Assembly: GCF_963677315.1 (NCBI RefSeq)
Contig: NZ_OY781939.1
Location: 2,356,001 to 2,420,000 of the forward strand
Source: an uncultured Sphaerochaeta sp.
GTDB taxonomy: Bacteria > Spirochaetota > Spirochaetia > Sphaerochaetales > Sphaerochaetaceae
Reading direction: 5' to 3'
DNA length: 64,000 bases
Position 1 is the stretch's first letter; every line of letters begins with the position of its first letter. Below, in pieces: positions 1 through 8,201 of the stretch. The notes below the pieces were generated by a model that worked only from the letters and a program-made list of their open reading frames with translations, had not been told where the DNA came from and searched no databases. A program made the translations under genes and the position numbers.

Positions 1-189
1 TGTGGCCCGTCGGAGAGTGTCATCGGTTCGAAGCCTGATATTTCGATTGCAAGGCAACTTACCCAAATGCCGCTTCGCAGCGAGATTGCTGATACTGCAC
101 CGGTCATTCAGGGTGTGTGTGTTACCCTGGACACTGTCAGTGGACAGGCGATCAGTATTGAACGATTTACGAGGTTGTACGATATTTGA
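1..189 (+). CDS. YmdB-family metallophosphoesterase, C-terminal fragment
   Basis: Frame 1 is open from the first base to the TGA at 187-189, giving the last 62 residues of a protein that begins outside the window. The tail, with SVIGSKPDISIARQLTQMP, a short beta-rich stretch and final SIERFTRLYDI, resembles the C-terminus of the TIGR00282/YmdB metallophosphoesterases (DSVIGM..., then ...TGKA.SIERI). These are cyclic-nucleotide phosphodiesterases often found near RNA-metabolism genes. The stop shares one base with the tlyA ATG, so the two are probably co-transcribed. The catalytic metal residues are upstream and cannot be checked; the assignment rests on the tail alone. Confidence 0.55.
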   Translation, partial: CGPSESVIGSKPDISIARQLTQMPLRSEIADTAPVIQGVCVTLDTVSGQAISIERFTRLYDI

Positions 190-965
190 TGAAAGAGAGG
201 AAGGTAGCCCTGCTGCAGGCCCTCTGCCAGCAGTTCGATGAGTACACTAAAGACCAACTCACTGCATATATTGTCTGCCGTAATGTATTGGTGGATGGGG
301 TGCTCTCCACTGATCCCAAACAGTTGGTTTCCTCTCATGCAACCTTTTCTTTTACCTTTGATGCCTATGTCTCCCGTGGTGGTTACAAGCTCGAGCATGC
401 CTTAGATGAGTTCTCCCTGGATGTAAGCGGTTTGGTGATGCTTGATGCGGGCTCTTCCACAGGTGGCTTCACTGATTGCCTGCTCAAACGTGGAGCTGCC
501 TTGGTGCATAGTGTAGATGTAGGGTACAACCAGCTCGATTGGAAACTCCGCACCAATGAGCAAGTGCAGGTCCATGAGCGGCAGAACATCATGACCTTGG
601 AGGACTTGGATCCTCCTTGCAATGCTGCTGTATGCGATCTTTCCTTCCGTTCCATCGCTCGAGCCGCAAGCCACATCCTCTCACTCTGCAACAATACCTG
701 GTTGGTCTCTCTGATCAAACCGCAGTTTGAGGTGCCAAAGGGCTTGGAGGATTTCAACGGAGTTGTTGAGGACCCTGAGGTTCTTTTGGATGTAATGCTC
801 AGAGTGTTTGATTTGCTTGAAGAGGATGGGGTGGGCATACACGAACTTACAAAAAGTCCACTCAAGGGTCACAAAGGTAATGTTGAATTCCTTGCACTTC
901 TGAAATCAGAGGTCGGAATGGATAAGAATTCCTTTGCATCGCGCGTAAAGGCTCTATTGTTCTAA
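189..965 (+). CDS. tlyA: TlyA-family rRNA 2'-O-methyltransferase / hemolysin A homologue
   Basis: 258 residues. The N-terminal ~60 residues form an S4-like RNA-binding region (QLTAYIVCRNVLVDG), then YVSRGGYKLEHAL leads into an FtsJ-type Rossmann methyltransferase. The SAM-binding loop is LDAGSSTGGFTDCLLKRGA, followed by the CDLSFRSI strand and KPQFE, all typical of TlyA proteins, which 2'-O-methylate cytidines in rRNA. I chose ATG 189, which overlaps the upstream stop (TGATG), over a TTG one codon earlier. The 3' end overlaps the convergent GerMN gene by 12 bases. Length and motifs are normal for the family. Confidence 0.9.
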   Translation: MKERKVALLQALCQQFDEYTKDQLTAYIVCRNVLVDGVLSTDPKQLVSSHATFSFTFDAYVSRGGYKLEHALDEFSLDVSGLVMLDAGSSTGGFTDCLLKRGAALVHSVDVGYNQLDWKLRTNEQVQVHERQNIMTLEDLDPPCNAAVCDLSFRSIARAASHILSLCNNTWLVSLIKPQFEVPKGLEDFNGVVEDPEVLLDVMLRVFDLLEEDGVGIHELTKSPLKGHKGNVEFLALLKSEVGMDKNSFASRVKALLF

Positions 966-1496
966 CGGTTTTCCCTCAACCAATATAACCAGATCCTTGA
1001 CCTGGCTGAATGCTAGAGCAGTGGTTTTCATCTGTTCTGTTGCTTTCACAATATCCAAGCTATCCAAGAAGTCCTTACTTACATCAACAAAGAGAATCTT
1101 GTTTGACAGCGTTACTCCGATAAGGGAGGTCCCTGGATTGATGTAGCTCACCAACCCTGAGCTGAGCACCTCTCTCGTAGGGCCCTTAAGCAGTGCTTCA
1201 TAACTGTCATGGTATTGGCTCCCTCCCAATCGTTTGGTTTGGAGGGAGACAAGTTGCTGCTCTCCACTGGCTGTTATGAATGAGACCTGTACTGTCCTGA
1301 CCTGAGTCGAGGGGAGAGGGCTGTCTTCTCCTATCCGGGCATATTGGAGAACACCACTGGAAACGACTGCTTGGCGAACCCTTGGATAGCCAAGGGCGAA
1401 AACACCAAGGGTGAAAAGAATCCATGCTAATAGTATAAATAGGGGAGAGATAGCGCGTCTTGGTTTGGGAGCTTCATCCATTTGCATGGGAGTCAT
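954..1496 (-). CDS. GerMN-domain membrane-anchored protein
   Basis: 180 residues. A short cytoplasmic N-terminus is followed by one hydrophobic segment at about residues 17-37 (SPLFILLAWILFTLGVFALG), so this is a signal-anchored periplasmic protein. The rest matches the GerMN fold seen in spore-germination protein GerM and in many non-sporulating bacteria: VQVSFITASGEQQLVSLQTKR, then a GPTREVLSSG.VSYINPGTSLIGVTLSNKILFVDVSKDFLD pattern. The function of such stand-alone GerMN proteins is not established; a cell-wall or envelope role is usually supposed. It is transcribed away from ptsI and converges on tlyA. Confidence 0.75.
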   Translation of the reverse strand: MTPMQMDEAPKPRRAISPLFILLAWILFTLGVFALGYPRVRQAVVSSGVLQYARIGEDSPLPSTQVRTVQVSFITASGEQQLVSLQTKRLGGSQYHDSYEALLKGPTREVLSSGLVSYINPGTSLIGVTLSNKILFVDVSKDFLDSLDIVKATEQMKTTALAFSQVKDLVILVEGKPLEQ

Positions 1497-1525
1497 TCTA
1501 CCAGAACTGTTGGAGGGTTTCCAGC

Positions 1526-1554
1526 TTTACATCTGACCATAAAGTCCGTATAGT
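1526..1554 (+). promoter_or_regulatory. ptsI promoter, possible leaderless start
   Basis: TTTACA at 1526-1531, a 17-base spacer and TATAGT at 1549-1554. The ATG of ptsI begins only 10 bases after the -10 hexamer, so the transcript would start within a few bases of the start codon. No Shine-Dalgarno sequence is visible in TACATTACAT before the ATG. Confidence 0.55.
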
Positions 1555-1563
1555 ACATTACAT

Positions 1564-3297
1564 ATGAGGATATTCAAGGGTATAGCGGCTTCAGAGGGGC
1601 TCGCAAAGGGCAAGGCGTTGGTGCATCGTAACGCCGCAAGTGCTGCAGAAAAACGGCATATCCTTGCTGATGGCGTGACAGCAGAGCTTGATAAATTCAA
1701 GGAAGCCGTCCATGCGGCGAGAGCACATCTGCAAGAACACAACACCAGCAAGATTTCCAAAGAGTCGAAGGATATCCTTGAGACCCACTTGATGATGCTT
1801 GATGACCCCGAGTATATCGGGCAGATTGAGGCATATATCACGACCAACTTGGTGTGCAGCCAATGGGCCATCGATTCTGTAACGAATGAGATGGTACGTC
1901 TGCTCGAGCAATCCACCGATGAGCTGTTGCGTGAACGAGCTCTCGATTTCAAGGATATCTCACTCCACCTGATTGCTGCAGTCAAGGGAGATGGACAGCG
2001 GCCGTTGGAAGCGCTTGATGAAGATGTGGTTCTGGTTGCTGATTACCTCATGCCTTCTGAGTTGTTCAGTATGGACAAGACCCATATCCTTGGGATTAGC
2101 CTTGATGGGGGAGGCAGGGCAAGCCATGTGGCAATCCTTGTACGTGCCTTCAATATTCCTACGGTTCTTGCCACTGGCACCGCTTCCAGAAATGTGAAGG
2201 ATGGTGATGAGATTATCTTGGATGGATCGTATGGGGAAGTCTATGTCCGTCCTGACTTGAATGTCGCACAGATGCTTGATGAGCGTTTTGCGCTCTGGCA
2301 GGAACATGAAGGTGAACTGAAGAAGATGGTTGACCTTCCCACCGAGATGACCGATGGGCATACCATGTTGCTGAAGGCAAACATCCAGACCAGTATTGAG
2401 GTCGATGCTGTCAAGGAGAGTGGTGCTAGTGGGGTTGGATTGTTCCGCTCAGAATTCCTTTTCATGGAGTCCTTGGAACTTCCTTCAGAACAACGGCAGT
2501 TCGAGGCATACAGGCATGTCCTGGAAGCCGTTTCTCCTAAACCGGTTACAATCCGTACCATTGATATCGGTGGTGACAAGATTGTGAAAGGTCTCGGAAT
2601 TGATGAAAAAAATCCCGTGCTTGGGTGGAGGGCTGTACGATTCTGCCTCTCCCGAAAGGATATTTTTACCGTACAGCTGAGAGCATTGCTCCGCGCCAGC
2701 GTATATGGTAAGTTGCAGATCATGTTTCCAATGATCAGCGGGGTCGAGGAGCTGAATGCGGTATTGCATCTCCTTGAACATGTCAAAGAGGATTGCCGGA
2801 ATGAGCAGATCCCCTTCGATCCTGACATAAAAATTGGAACCATGATCGAGGTACCGTCTGCAGCCTTGTGTGCAGACATCTTGGCAAAGAAGGTCGACTT
2901 CTTCTCAATCGGAACCAATGACCTGATCCAGTATACCATTGCTGTCGATCGGGGCAATGAGAAGATTGCCTACCTGTATCAGCCATTTCACCCCGGGGTG
3001 CTGCGATCGATCCACATGATCGTAGAGAAAGCCCACCAGAACAATATACCGGTAAGCCTCTGCGGGGAGATGGCTTCCGATCCTCTCTGTTCCGTGCTGT
3101 TGGCCGGTATGGGGTTGGATGAATTGAGCATGGGGTCCCAAAGCCTCCTGCAGGTGCGAAAAATCTTGCGCTCGGTCTCTTCTGAAGATGCGAGGGCACT
3201 GGCACAGCAGGTCTTGGAAATGGACTCATATCTCACGATAAATACGTTTATAAGGGAGTGGATGCATGACCGATTCGATCATTTCACCACCATCTGA
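1564..3297 (+). CDS. ptsI: PTS enzyme I (phosphoenolpyruvate-protein phosphotransferase)
   Basis: 577 residues, the usual length for enzyme I, the cytoplasmic protein that takes phosphate from PEP and passes it to HPr. The N-terminal swivelling domain carries the phosphorylated histidine in GGGRASHVAILVRAFNIP (His188). The C-terminal PEP-binding TIM barrel shows GLFRSEFLFM, a TIDIGGDK strand, SIGTNDLIQYT and the catalytic-cysteine motif CGEMASDP. All key residues are present. No HPr, HPr kinase or enzyme II gene is near, so it may serve sugar uptake encoded elsewhere or a regulatory phosphorelay. The 3' end overlaps der by 32 bases, so translation of the two is probably coupled. Confidence 0.95.
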   Translation: MRIFKGIAASEGLAKGKALVHRNAASAAEKRHILADGVTAELDKFKEAVHAARAHLQEHNTSKISKESKDILETHLMMLDDPEYIGQIEAYITTNLVCSQWAIDSVTNEMVRLLEQSTDELLRERALDFKDISLHLIAAVKGDGQRPLEALDEDVVLVADYLMPSELFSMDKTHILGISLDGGGRASHVAILVRAFNIPTVLATGTASRNVKDGDEIILDGSYGEVYVRPDLNVAQMLDERFALWQEHEGELKKMVDLPTEMTDGHTMLLKANIQTSIEVDAVKESGASGVGLFRSEFLFMESLELPSEQRQFEAYRHVLEAVSPKPVTIRTIDIGGDKIVKGLGIDEKNPVLGWRAVRFCLSRKDIFTVQLRALLRASVYGKLQIMFPMISGVEELNAVLHLLEHVKEDCRNEQIPFDPDIKIGTMIEVPSAALCADILAKKVDFFSIGTNDLIQYTIAVDRGNEKIAYLYQPFHPGVLRSIHMIVEKAHQNNIPVSLCGEMASDPLCSVLLAGMGLDELSMGSQSLLQVRKILRSVSSEDARALAQQVLEMDSYLTINTFIREWMHDRFDHFTTI

Positions 3298-4822
3298 CAC
3301 ACAAGATTCACCGGCAAAGATTCCGGTTATCTCTATTGTAGGCCGCCCCAATGTGGGTAAGTCCACATTGTTCAATCGCTTGATCGGCAAAAGGCGAGCA
3401 ATTACCGATCCGACCCCAGGGGTTACCCGTGACTTGATTCCTGAGCGCTGGTACCTTGGGAACCATCCTGTAACACTTGTTGATAGTGGTGGGGTTAAGG
3501 TAGAGCGAGAAGGATTTGATGACCTGGTCGCCAATAAGAGTTTAGGCCTTCTCTCGCAAAGTGATGCCATCATTTTTATGATGGAGTGTACTGCTGTTAC
3601 GGCAGAGGACGAAGAATTACTGAAAGCACTGCGTCCATATAGTGAGAAGGTCCTGCTTGTGGTAAACAAGGTTGACGACCCCAAGCGTGATGACCTGGTC
3701 TGGGAGTACTACCAGTATGGATTCCAACGTGTGGTAGGTATATCTGCCGCTCACGGTTTGGGCATTGAAGATCTGGAAGATACCTTGCTTGGCATGCTGG
3801 AAATGGTAAGCCTTGATGAGGCCCCTGAAGAAGCAGAGCGCGTGAAGCTGGCCATTATGGGCAAGCCCAATACTGGCAAGTCCACCCTTACCAACCTCTT
3901 GGTAGGTTCAGATGTTTCAATTGTCAGTGATATTGCGGGTACTACCCGTGATGTTGTCATGGGAACTTTCTCATACAAGGGTAGTGACTTTACCGTACTT
4001 GATACTGCTGGTATCAGGCGTAAGAGCAAGGTTGAGGAAGATGTGGAATACTACTCCGTCAACCGTGCCATCAAGACCATCGATGAGGCTGATGTAGTGT
4101 TGTTGATGGTGGATGCTATCGAGGGGCTCTCAGACCAGGATAAAAAGATTGCCAACCTTATTGTACGTAGGGGCAAGGGAATTATCTTGGTATTGAATAA
4201 GATTGACTTGCTCACTGGAATCGGGAACGAGTTGCAGGCTATCAAGGACAGGATCAGGTTCCTGTTCCCCATCCTCGGCTTTGCTCCCATCACGTCAATC
4301 AGCGCTCTCAAAGGGCAGGATATTGGCAAGCTACTCGATACAGTATGGGGGGTATGGAAACAGCTCAACAAGCGTGTTGACACTTCTCAGCTGAACGAAG
4401 CGATCAAGGAGTGGGGAGAGGCCTATCAGCCTCCACGAGGAAGCATGGGGCATTACAAAGTCTATTACGGTACCCAGTTCAGTGCCAACCCAGTGAAGTT
4501 CCTTATGTTCGTCAACCGAATCAAGGACTTCCCACAGATCTATGTCCAGTACTTGAAGAATTGTATTCGCCGAGATCTGGGATTCACCCAGATTCCTATT
4601 GAAGTAGATCTCCGTGAACGTAAGCGAAATCCCTCCTTGCATGAAAGAGGACCCAAAAAGCCAGTATTGGAAGGTCCAAAGACCGAGGTGAAGCGTAATG
4701 TTGGTGGAAGAGCATTTGCCAAACCAAAAGGGACCAAGCCAGGCAACGTTGCTTCAGTTGACAAGTCACGTAAACGAATTGAAAAACAGGCAAAGCGTAC
4801 CACCGGCAAGAAACGAGGTTGA
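3266..4822 (+). CDS. der: Ribosome-assembly GTPase Der (EngA)
   Basis: 518 residues with two tandem GTPase domains and a C-terminal KH-like domain, the Der architecture needed for 50S assembly. The first domain has GRPNVGKST (about residues 26-34), TPGVTRD and VNKVD. The second has GKPNTGKST, GTTRD, DTAGIRRKSKVEEDVEYYS and LNKID. The protein is longer than most homologues because of a short polar N-terminus and a Lys/Arg-rich tail of about 60 residues after FTQIPIEVDLRERKRN, likely to bind rRNA. The ATG lies within the last codons of ptsI. The following HAD gene starts two bases after its stop. Confidence 0.95.
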   Translation: MTDSIISPPSDTQDSPAKIPVISIVGRPNVGKSTLFNRLIGKRRAITDPTPGVTRDLIPERWYLGNHPVTLVDSGGVKVEREGFDDLVANKSLGLLSQSDAIIFMMECTAVTAEDEELLKALRPYSEKVLLVVNKVDDPKRDDLVWEYYQYGFQRVVGISAAHGLGIEDLEDTLLGMLEMVSLDEAPEEAERVKLAIMGKPNTGKSTLTNLLVGSDVSIVSDIAGTTRDVVMGTFSYKGSDFTVLDTAGIRRKSKVEEDVEYYSVNRAIKTIDEADVVLLMVDAIEGLSDQDKKIANLIVRRGKGIILVLNKIDLLTGIGNELQAIKDRIRFLFPILGFAPITSISALKGQDIGKLLDTVWGVWKQLNKRVDTSQLNEAIKEWGEAYQPPRGSMGHYKVYYGTQFSANPVKFLMFVNRIKDFPQIYVQYLKNCIRRDLGFTQIPIEVDLRERKRNPSLHERGPKKPVLEGPKTEVKRNVGGRAFAKPKGTKPGNVASVDKSRKRIEKQAKRTTGKKRG

Positions 4823-4824
4823 GG

Positions 4825-5523
4825 ATGGGGTATCTGCAAGAGAAAGGTATCAGGGTTCTCGCGCTCGATATTGATGGTACGCTCTATCCGAAGAGGATGC
4901 TCAATGTAAGAATGGTTCGTTCCCTGTTTCCTTCCCTTACTCTTGCCAAGGCTTTCAACTGGGCAAGAAAGGAGTACCGTAGGGTGCAGGACCTGCACCC
5001 TACCTCTCCTGAAAATCGAGCAGGTCTCATACATCGACAGGCTCAGCTTGTTGCTTCGCAATTGAGGGGAAATCGAACAACTGATCAGGTTAAGGCCGCT
5101 GTTGATAAACAGTTCTATCAGGCTTGGGAGCGTTCTTTTTTGAGTATCAAAGCGTATCCGACTATGGTTGAGACACTTGAGCAAGTACATTCACAAGGTG
5201 TGAAGATTGCGTTTTTCAGTGATTTTCCCTTGGCTGGTAAGTTGCAGACCCTGGGTATTGATGATTTGGTAGACTATGCCTACAGTACTGAGGAAAGCGG
5301 TTATTTGAAACCAAGTGCAAAAGCCTTTTCCTTCTTGCTTGATCGCTTGCAGGAGGATCCCAGCAAAGTGCTCTATATGGGCGACAGTTACACCAAGGAT
5401 TGCCGTGGTGCAAAACAGGCAGGGATGCATTCCTGCCTGATAACCAAGGATACCCACAAGAGTTTCCCTGAAGCTGACTTGGTGGTAAGCTCTTGGAAGG
5501 AGTTTGCTTCTCTGGTACTCTGA
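4825..5523 (+). CDS. HAD-superfamily hydrolase (phosphatase)
   Basis: 232 residues. HAD motif I is ALDIDGTLYPKR (nucleophile and acid/base aspartates), motif II is the serine of IAFFSDFPL, the lysine is in SGYLKPSAKAFSFLL, and motif IV is MGDSYTKDCRGAKQAGM. A helical cap of about 100 residues separates motifs I and II, as in the phosphoglycolate-phosphatase/pyrophosphatase-like HAD group. The substrate cannot be told. ATG 4825 is preferred to the TTG two codons upstream because an AGG-rich ribosome site overlaps the der stop. It probably belongs to the ptsI-der transcript. Confidence 0.85.
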   Translation: MGYLQEKGIRVLALDIDGTLYPKRMLNVRMVRSLFPSLTLAKAFNWARKEYRRVQDLHPTSPENRAGLIHRQAQLVASQLRGNRTTDQVKAAVDKQFYQAWERSFLSIKAYPTMVETLEQVHSQGVKIAFFSDFPLAGKLQTLGIDDLVDYAYSTEESGYLKPSAKAFSFLLDRLQEDPSKVLYMGDSYTKDCRGAKQAGMHSCLITKDTHKSFPEADLVVSSWKEFASLVL

Positions 5524-5548
5524 GGATGTTCTGGTAGGAGGTTTTTCG

Positions 5549-7312
5549 ATGGGACTCGAGCTTTTGCTTCCGGTAATCCTGTTTATCATCACGCTCATTA
5601 TCATCTACATGCTTCGTGTAGAAGATAAGCGTGACCGCCGTCTGGATCTCATGAAACAGAAAGTAGGGCAGTTTTCCCGGGAATTGGAAGCCTCCCGTAA
5701 TCAGTTTAAAGATACCTCTCAGCAAGTGGAGGAGCGGATCAATCACCGAATTGATGCTGCCAACCAGATGCTTCTGAGGATAGAGACCCAGATGACGGAC
5801 CTTGAGGCGAGGAGTGACGATCTCGCCAAACTACAGGGCGTGCTCAATACCTACCGAGATTCTCTTACCAAGCTAGGAACTACCACAGCACAAGTAGAAG
5901 CCCGTATCGAGCACACAAAACAAGAAATTCAACGTATAGAAGCAGTAGATGCAACGATCAGCCATTTTGATGAACGTATAGAGGCTTTTAAGCAAATGCT
6001 TCAGGAGACAGTTGAAGAGGGTAGTAACTCAATCAGCCAACAACAGCTAAAGGTAAAGCAGCTTCTTGATTCATCCTATGCAAAGCTACAGGAGTATGAA
6101 GCTGAGGTCCAGGAAGTGGAGCGGCAGAACCAGAGTCGTGTGGCGAGCCATGCAGAGACTCTGAAAAGCAATGAGGCCGACTCTCTTTCAATCCTGACTT
6201 CTCAGTTGGCGAAAATCAGACAAATCGGTGACGATGCAGAGCAGATAATTACCAACAGCAGACGTGAATTGGAAGCGGTGAGGGAACAGGCTTTCCAGGA
6301 TGTGAATGAACAGAAGAGCCAATACGAGTCCATCAAGACAGAAAGCCAGAAATACTTCAGGACAGAGAAAGAGAACCTCCTCTCCTTGATTGAGGATGTA
6401 AAGAGTCGTATTACTGAAACCCTCTCCCAATTCAGCCAGCAATGTGACCATGATATGGAAGCTGTGTTCGCCCATACCATAACCAAGACAGACCAAGCGT
6501 TCCAGACCATGATTCATACGGTTTCTTCGTATCTGGAGGAGTTGCAACAGCGAATGGAACAAGCTCAATTGATGAGCCAAAAACTGGAACAGCAAGAGTA
6601 CGATAGTTTGCATGTGTACAGTGATGAAATCCAGCAACTTTGTGAACAACATGACAAAGCAACTGAGAATTTGCGCAAGAATGGGCGTAAACAAGAGGAG
6701 CTCCAGCAGATTATTCTTCATCTCAGGAAAGAGGCTACTGCACTGCAGGAAGAGTTGACTGCGATGAAGAAGAACCATGAAGCATTAGCCTCTGAAAATG
6801 CAGAAGAGCACAAAGCAAAAGAGCTTTTGGCAGCTTCTTTTGCAGCACTTACCTTACAACTCACTGAGAAGCAAGAATCCTTGCACAACGTCGAGCAAGT
6901 ATTGCAGACTAAACAGGAAGAACTTGCTTCTCTGGAGCAAGAACAAACAGTTCCAGATGATCAGATTCCAGATGAAGAAACTGAGACAGAGGATGATTCT
7001 GAAGTGGAGGATGAATCTGAAGTGGAGGATGAATCTGAAGTGGAGGATGAATCTGAAGTGGATGATGAATCTGAAGTGGATGATGAATCTGAAGTGGATG
7101 ATGAATCTGAAGTGGATGATGAATCTGAAGTGGATGATGAATCTGAAGTGGATGATGAATCTGAAGTAGAGGATGAATCTGAAGTGGATGATGAATCTGA
7201 AGTAGAGGATGAATCTGAAGTGGAGGATGACCATTCGCCTTGGGTTGAATACGTCCCTGAGGGAGATGAGGAAGAAATCTCTTTGGATGACGAAGACGAT
7301 AAAACTACTTGA
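5549..7312 (+). CDS. Spirochaete-type membrane-anchored coiled-coil protein with acidic repeat tail
   Basis: 587 residues from ATG 5549, which follows TAGGAGG at 5535-5541. One N-terminal transmembrane helix (ELLLPVILFIITLIIIYML, about residues 4-22) is followed by more than 400 residues of heptad-rich Gln/Glu/Lys coiled coil. This fits the long SpiroCoCo-type proteins seen in spirochaetes, whose exact role is not established. The C-terminus is a highly acidic disordered tail with 13 SEV-centred hexapeptide units (mostly DDESEV or EDESEV), ending DEEEISLDDEDDKTT. The protein should lie along the inner membrane with its rod in the cytoplasm. A structural or scaffold role is my inference. Confidence 0.8.
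   Translation: MGLELLLPVILFIITLIIIYMLRVEDKRDRRLDLMKQKVGQFSRELEASRNQFKDTSQQVEERINHRIDAANQMLLRIETQMTDLEARSDDLAKLQGVLNTYRDSLTKLGTTTAQVEARIEHTKQEIQRIEAVDATISHFDERIEAFKQMLQETVEEGSNSISQQQLKVKQLLDSSYAKLQEYEAEVQEVERQNQSRVASHAETLKSNEADSLSILTSQLAKIRQIGDDAEQIITNSRRELEAVREQAFQDVNEQKSQYESIKTESQKYFRTEKENLLSLIEDVKSRITETLSQFSQQCDHDMEAVFAHTITKTDQAFQTMIHTVSSYLEELQQRMEQAQLMSQKLEQQEYDSLHVYSDEIQQLCEQHDKATENLRKNGRKQEELQQIILHLRKEATALQEELTAMKKNHEALASENAEEHKAKELLAASFAALTLQLTEKQESLHNVEQVLQTKQEELASLEQEQTVPDDQIPDEETETEDDSEVEDESEVEDESEVEDESEVDDESEVDDESEVDDESEVDDESEVDDESEVDDESEVEDESEVDDESEVEDESEVEDDHSPWVEYVPEGDEEEISLDDEDDKTT
6992..7230 (+). repeat. 18-bp in-frame tandem repeat, 13 units
   Basis: Thirteen near-identical units of the type GAATCTGAAGTGGATGAT encode SEV plus three acidic residues each. 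Units differ only by GAT/GAG (Asp/Glu) and GTG/GTA swaps. The array is a clean multiple of three, so copy-number change would alter tail length without breaking the frame. The low complexity also opens spurious long reading frames on both strands. Confidence 0.95.
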
Positions 7313-7344
7313 CGCTTGCACATCGGTGTGAGTATGTTATCGGC

Positions 7345-7361
7345 AAGCCCAGGGGTGGGCT
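7345..7361 (+). terminator. Weak hairpin after the coiled-coil gene
   Basis: AGCCC, loop AGGGGT, then GGGCT, followed by ACTCTTTACG. The stem is short and the T-run poor, so it is at best a weak terminator between the coiled-coil gene and grpE. Confidence 0.35.
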
Positions 7362-7402
7362 ACTCTTTACGCTATACACTATTAAAAGCTACGGCCTGGC
7401 AT

Positions 7403-7418
7403 ATGCAAGTAATTGCAT
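7403..7418. promoter_or_regulatory. Inverted repeat upstream of grpE
   Basis: ATGCAA-GTAA-TTGCAT is a perfect 6-bp inverted repeat about 65 bases before grpE. The pentamer CATATG occurs beside it and again at 7460-7465. No CIRCE element (TTAGCACTC-N9-GAGTGCTAA), the usual HrcA operator of dnaK operons, is visible, so heat-shock control here may use another signal. A regulatory role is inference. Confidence 0.3.
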
Positions 7419-7482
7419 GTTGGGCTTGTGAATAGACATGTGCCTGCATCTTTCGCTGGCATATGGGAAATTGAGGAATAGA

Positions 7483-8112
7483 ATGGAAAAGAAACAGAAA
7501 GAAAGCAAGTCCGAGAGTGCACAGCCTGCTGTTGATTCAGAAGTGAAAGAGGCACTTCACACACAAGAGAGTGAAAATCAGCCTACACAAGAACAAGAAG
7601 TGCAGGAAATGTCTGAAGTGGAACAGAAGGAGTTGGAAATCGTGCGATTGAAGGAACAGCTTGCTGCTGCACAGGAAGAAGCCGCCTCTTTGAAGGAGCA
7701 AATGCTTCGTGACCGTGCTGATCTTGAGAATTATAGGAAACGTCTTCTCCGGGATAAGGAAGAGACTGTGAAGTTTGCGAATGAAAACCTGATCAAGGAT
7801 CTTCTTCAACCGCTGGATGACCTTGGCCGAGCCCTTCAGGCAGCAGAGGCTACAAAGGACTATGAAAAAGTGCATGATGGTGTGGTCATGGTTAATAGTC
7901 AACTTTATTCCACCCTGGAAAAAAACTGGGGCTTGCAGAGAATTGAATCTGTAGGGAAAGAGTTCGACCCACTTGAGCATGAAGCCTATCAAATGGTTGT
8001 TGATGATTCACTGGAACACGAAGTAGTGCTGGAAGAGTACGTCGTCGGATATAAATTACATGGCCGGGTACTTAGGCCTGCAAAGGTAAAAGTTGGCAAG
8101 CCAAACGTTTGA
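7483..8112 (+). CDS. grpE: Nucleotide exchange factor GrpE
   Basis: 209 residues from ATG 7483, preceded by TTGAGGA; an upstream in-frame ATG at 7438 has no ribosome site. A polar N-terminus of about 45 residues is followed by the long coiled-coil dimerisation helix (EIVRLKEQLAAAQEEAASLKEQ) and the GrpE signature region RADLENYRKRLLRDKEETVKFANENLIKDLLQPLDDL. The C-terminal beta domain (FDPLEHEAYQMV...VLRPAKVKVGKP) docks on DnaK. GrpE releases ADP from DnaK. It heads the grpE-dnaK-dnaJ cluster; no hrcA precedes it. Confidence 0.95.
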   Translation: MEKKQKESKSESAQPAVDSEVKEALHTQESENQPTQEQEVQEMSEVEQKELEIVRLKEQLAAAQEEAASLKEQMLRDRADLENYRKRLLRDKEETVKFANENLIKDLLQPLDDLGRALQAAEATKDYEKVHDGVVMVNSQLYSTLEKNWGLQRIESVGKEFDPLEHEAYQMVVDDSLEHEVVLEEYVVGYKLHGRVLRPAKVKVGKPNV

Positions 8113-8143
8113 CGATTGGATGTGGTATGAGTACCTTTGGTTC

Positions 8144-8160
8144 ACGGGTAAGAAACCCGT
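8144..8160 (+). promoter_or_regulatory. Hairpin between grpE and dnaK
   Basis: ACGGGT, loop AAGAA, then ACCCGT: a perfect 6-bp stem about 40 bases before the dnaK start, without a T-run. It could stabilise or mark processing of the dnaK mRNA; that role is inferred. Confidence 0.35.
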
Positions 8161-8201
8161 ATTGAATATTTGATAGTTAATTTGGAGAGGAGAAATATAA
8201 C

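Noticed and set aside
2..241. Arg-rich frame at the window start
   Set aside because: It overlaps the better supported YmdB-like tail and the start of tlyA; composition is atypical and no homology is apparent.
6992..7230. Possible CRISPR or other interspersed repeat
   Set aside because: Units are contiguous, 18 bp, in frame and without spacers; it is a coding minisatellite.
6854..7323. Open frames opposite and beside the acidic repeat, rich in Ser/Thr or Phe/Ile/His
   Set aside because: They are produced by the 18-bp repeat having no stop codon in any frame; composition is monotonous and the sense frame is clearly the real gene.
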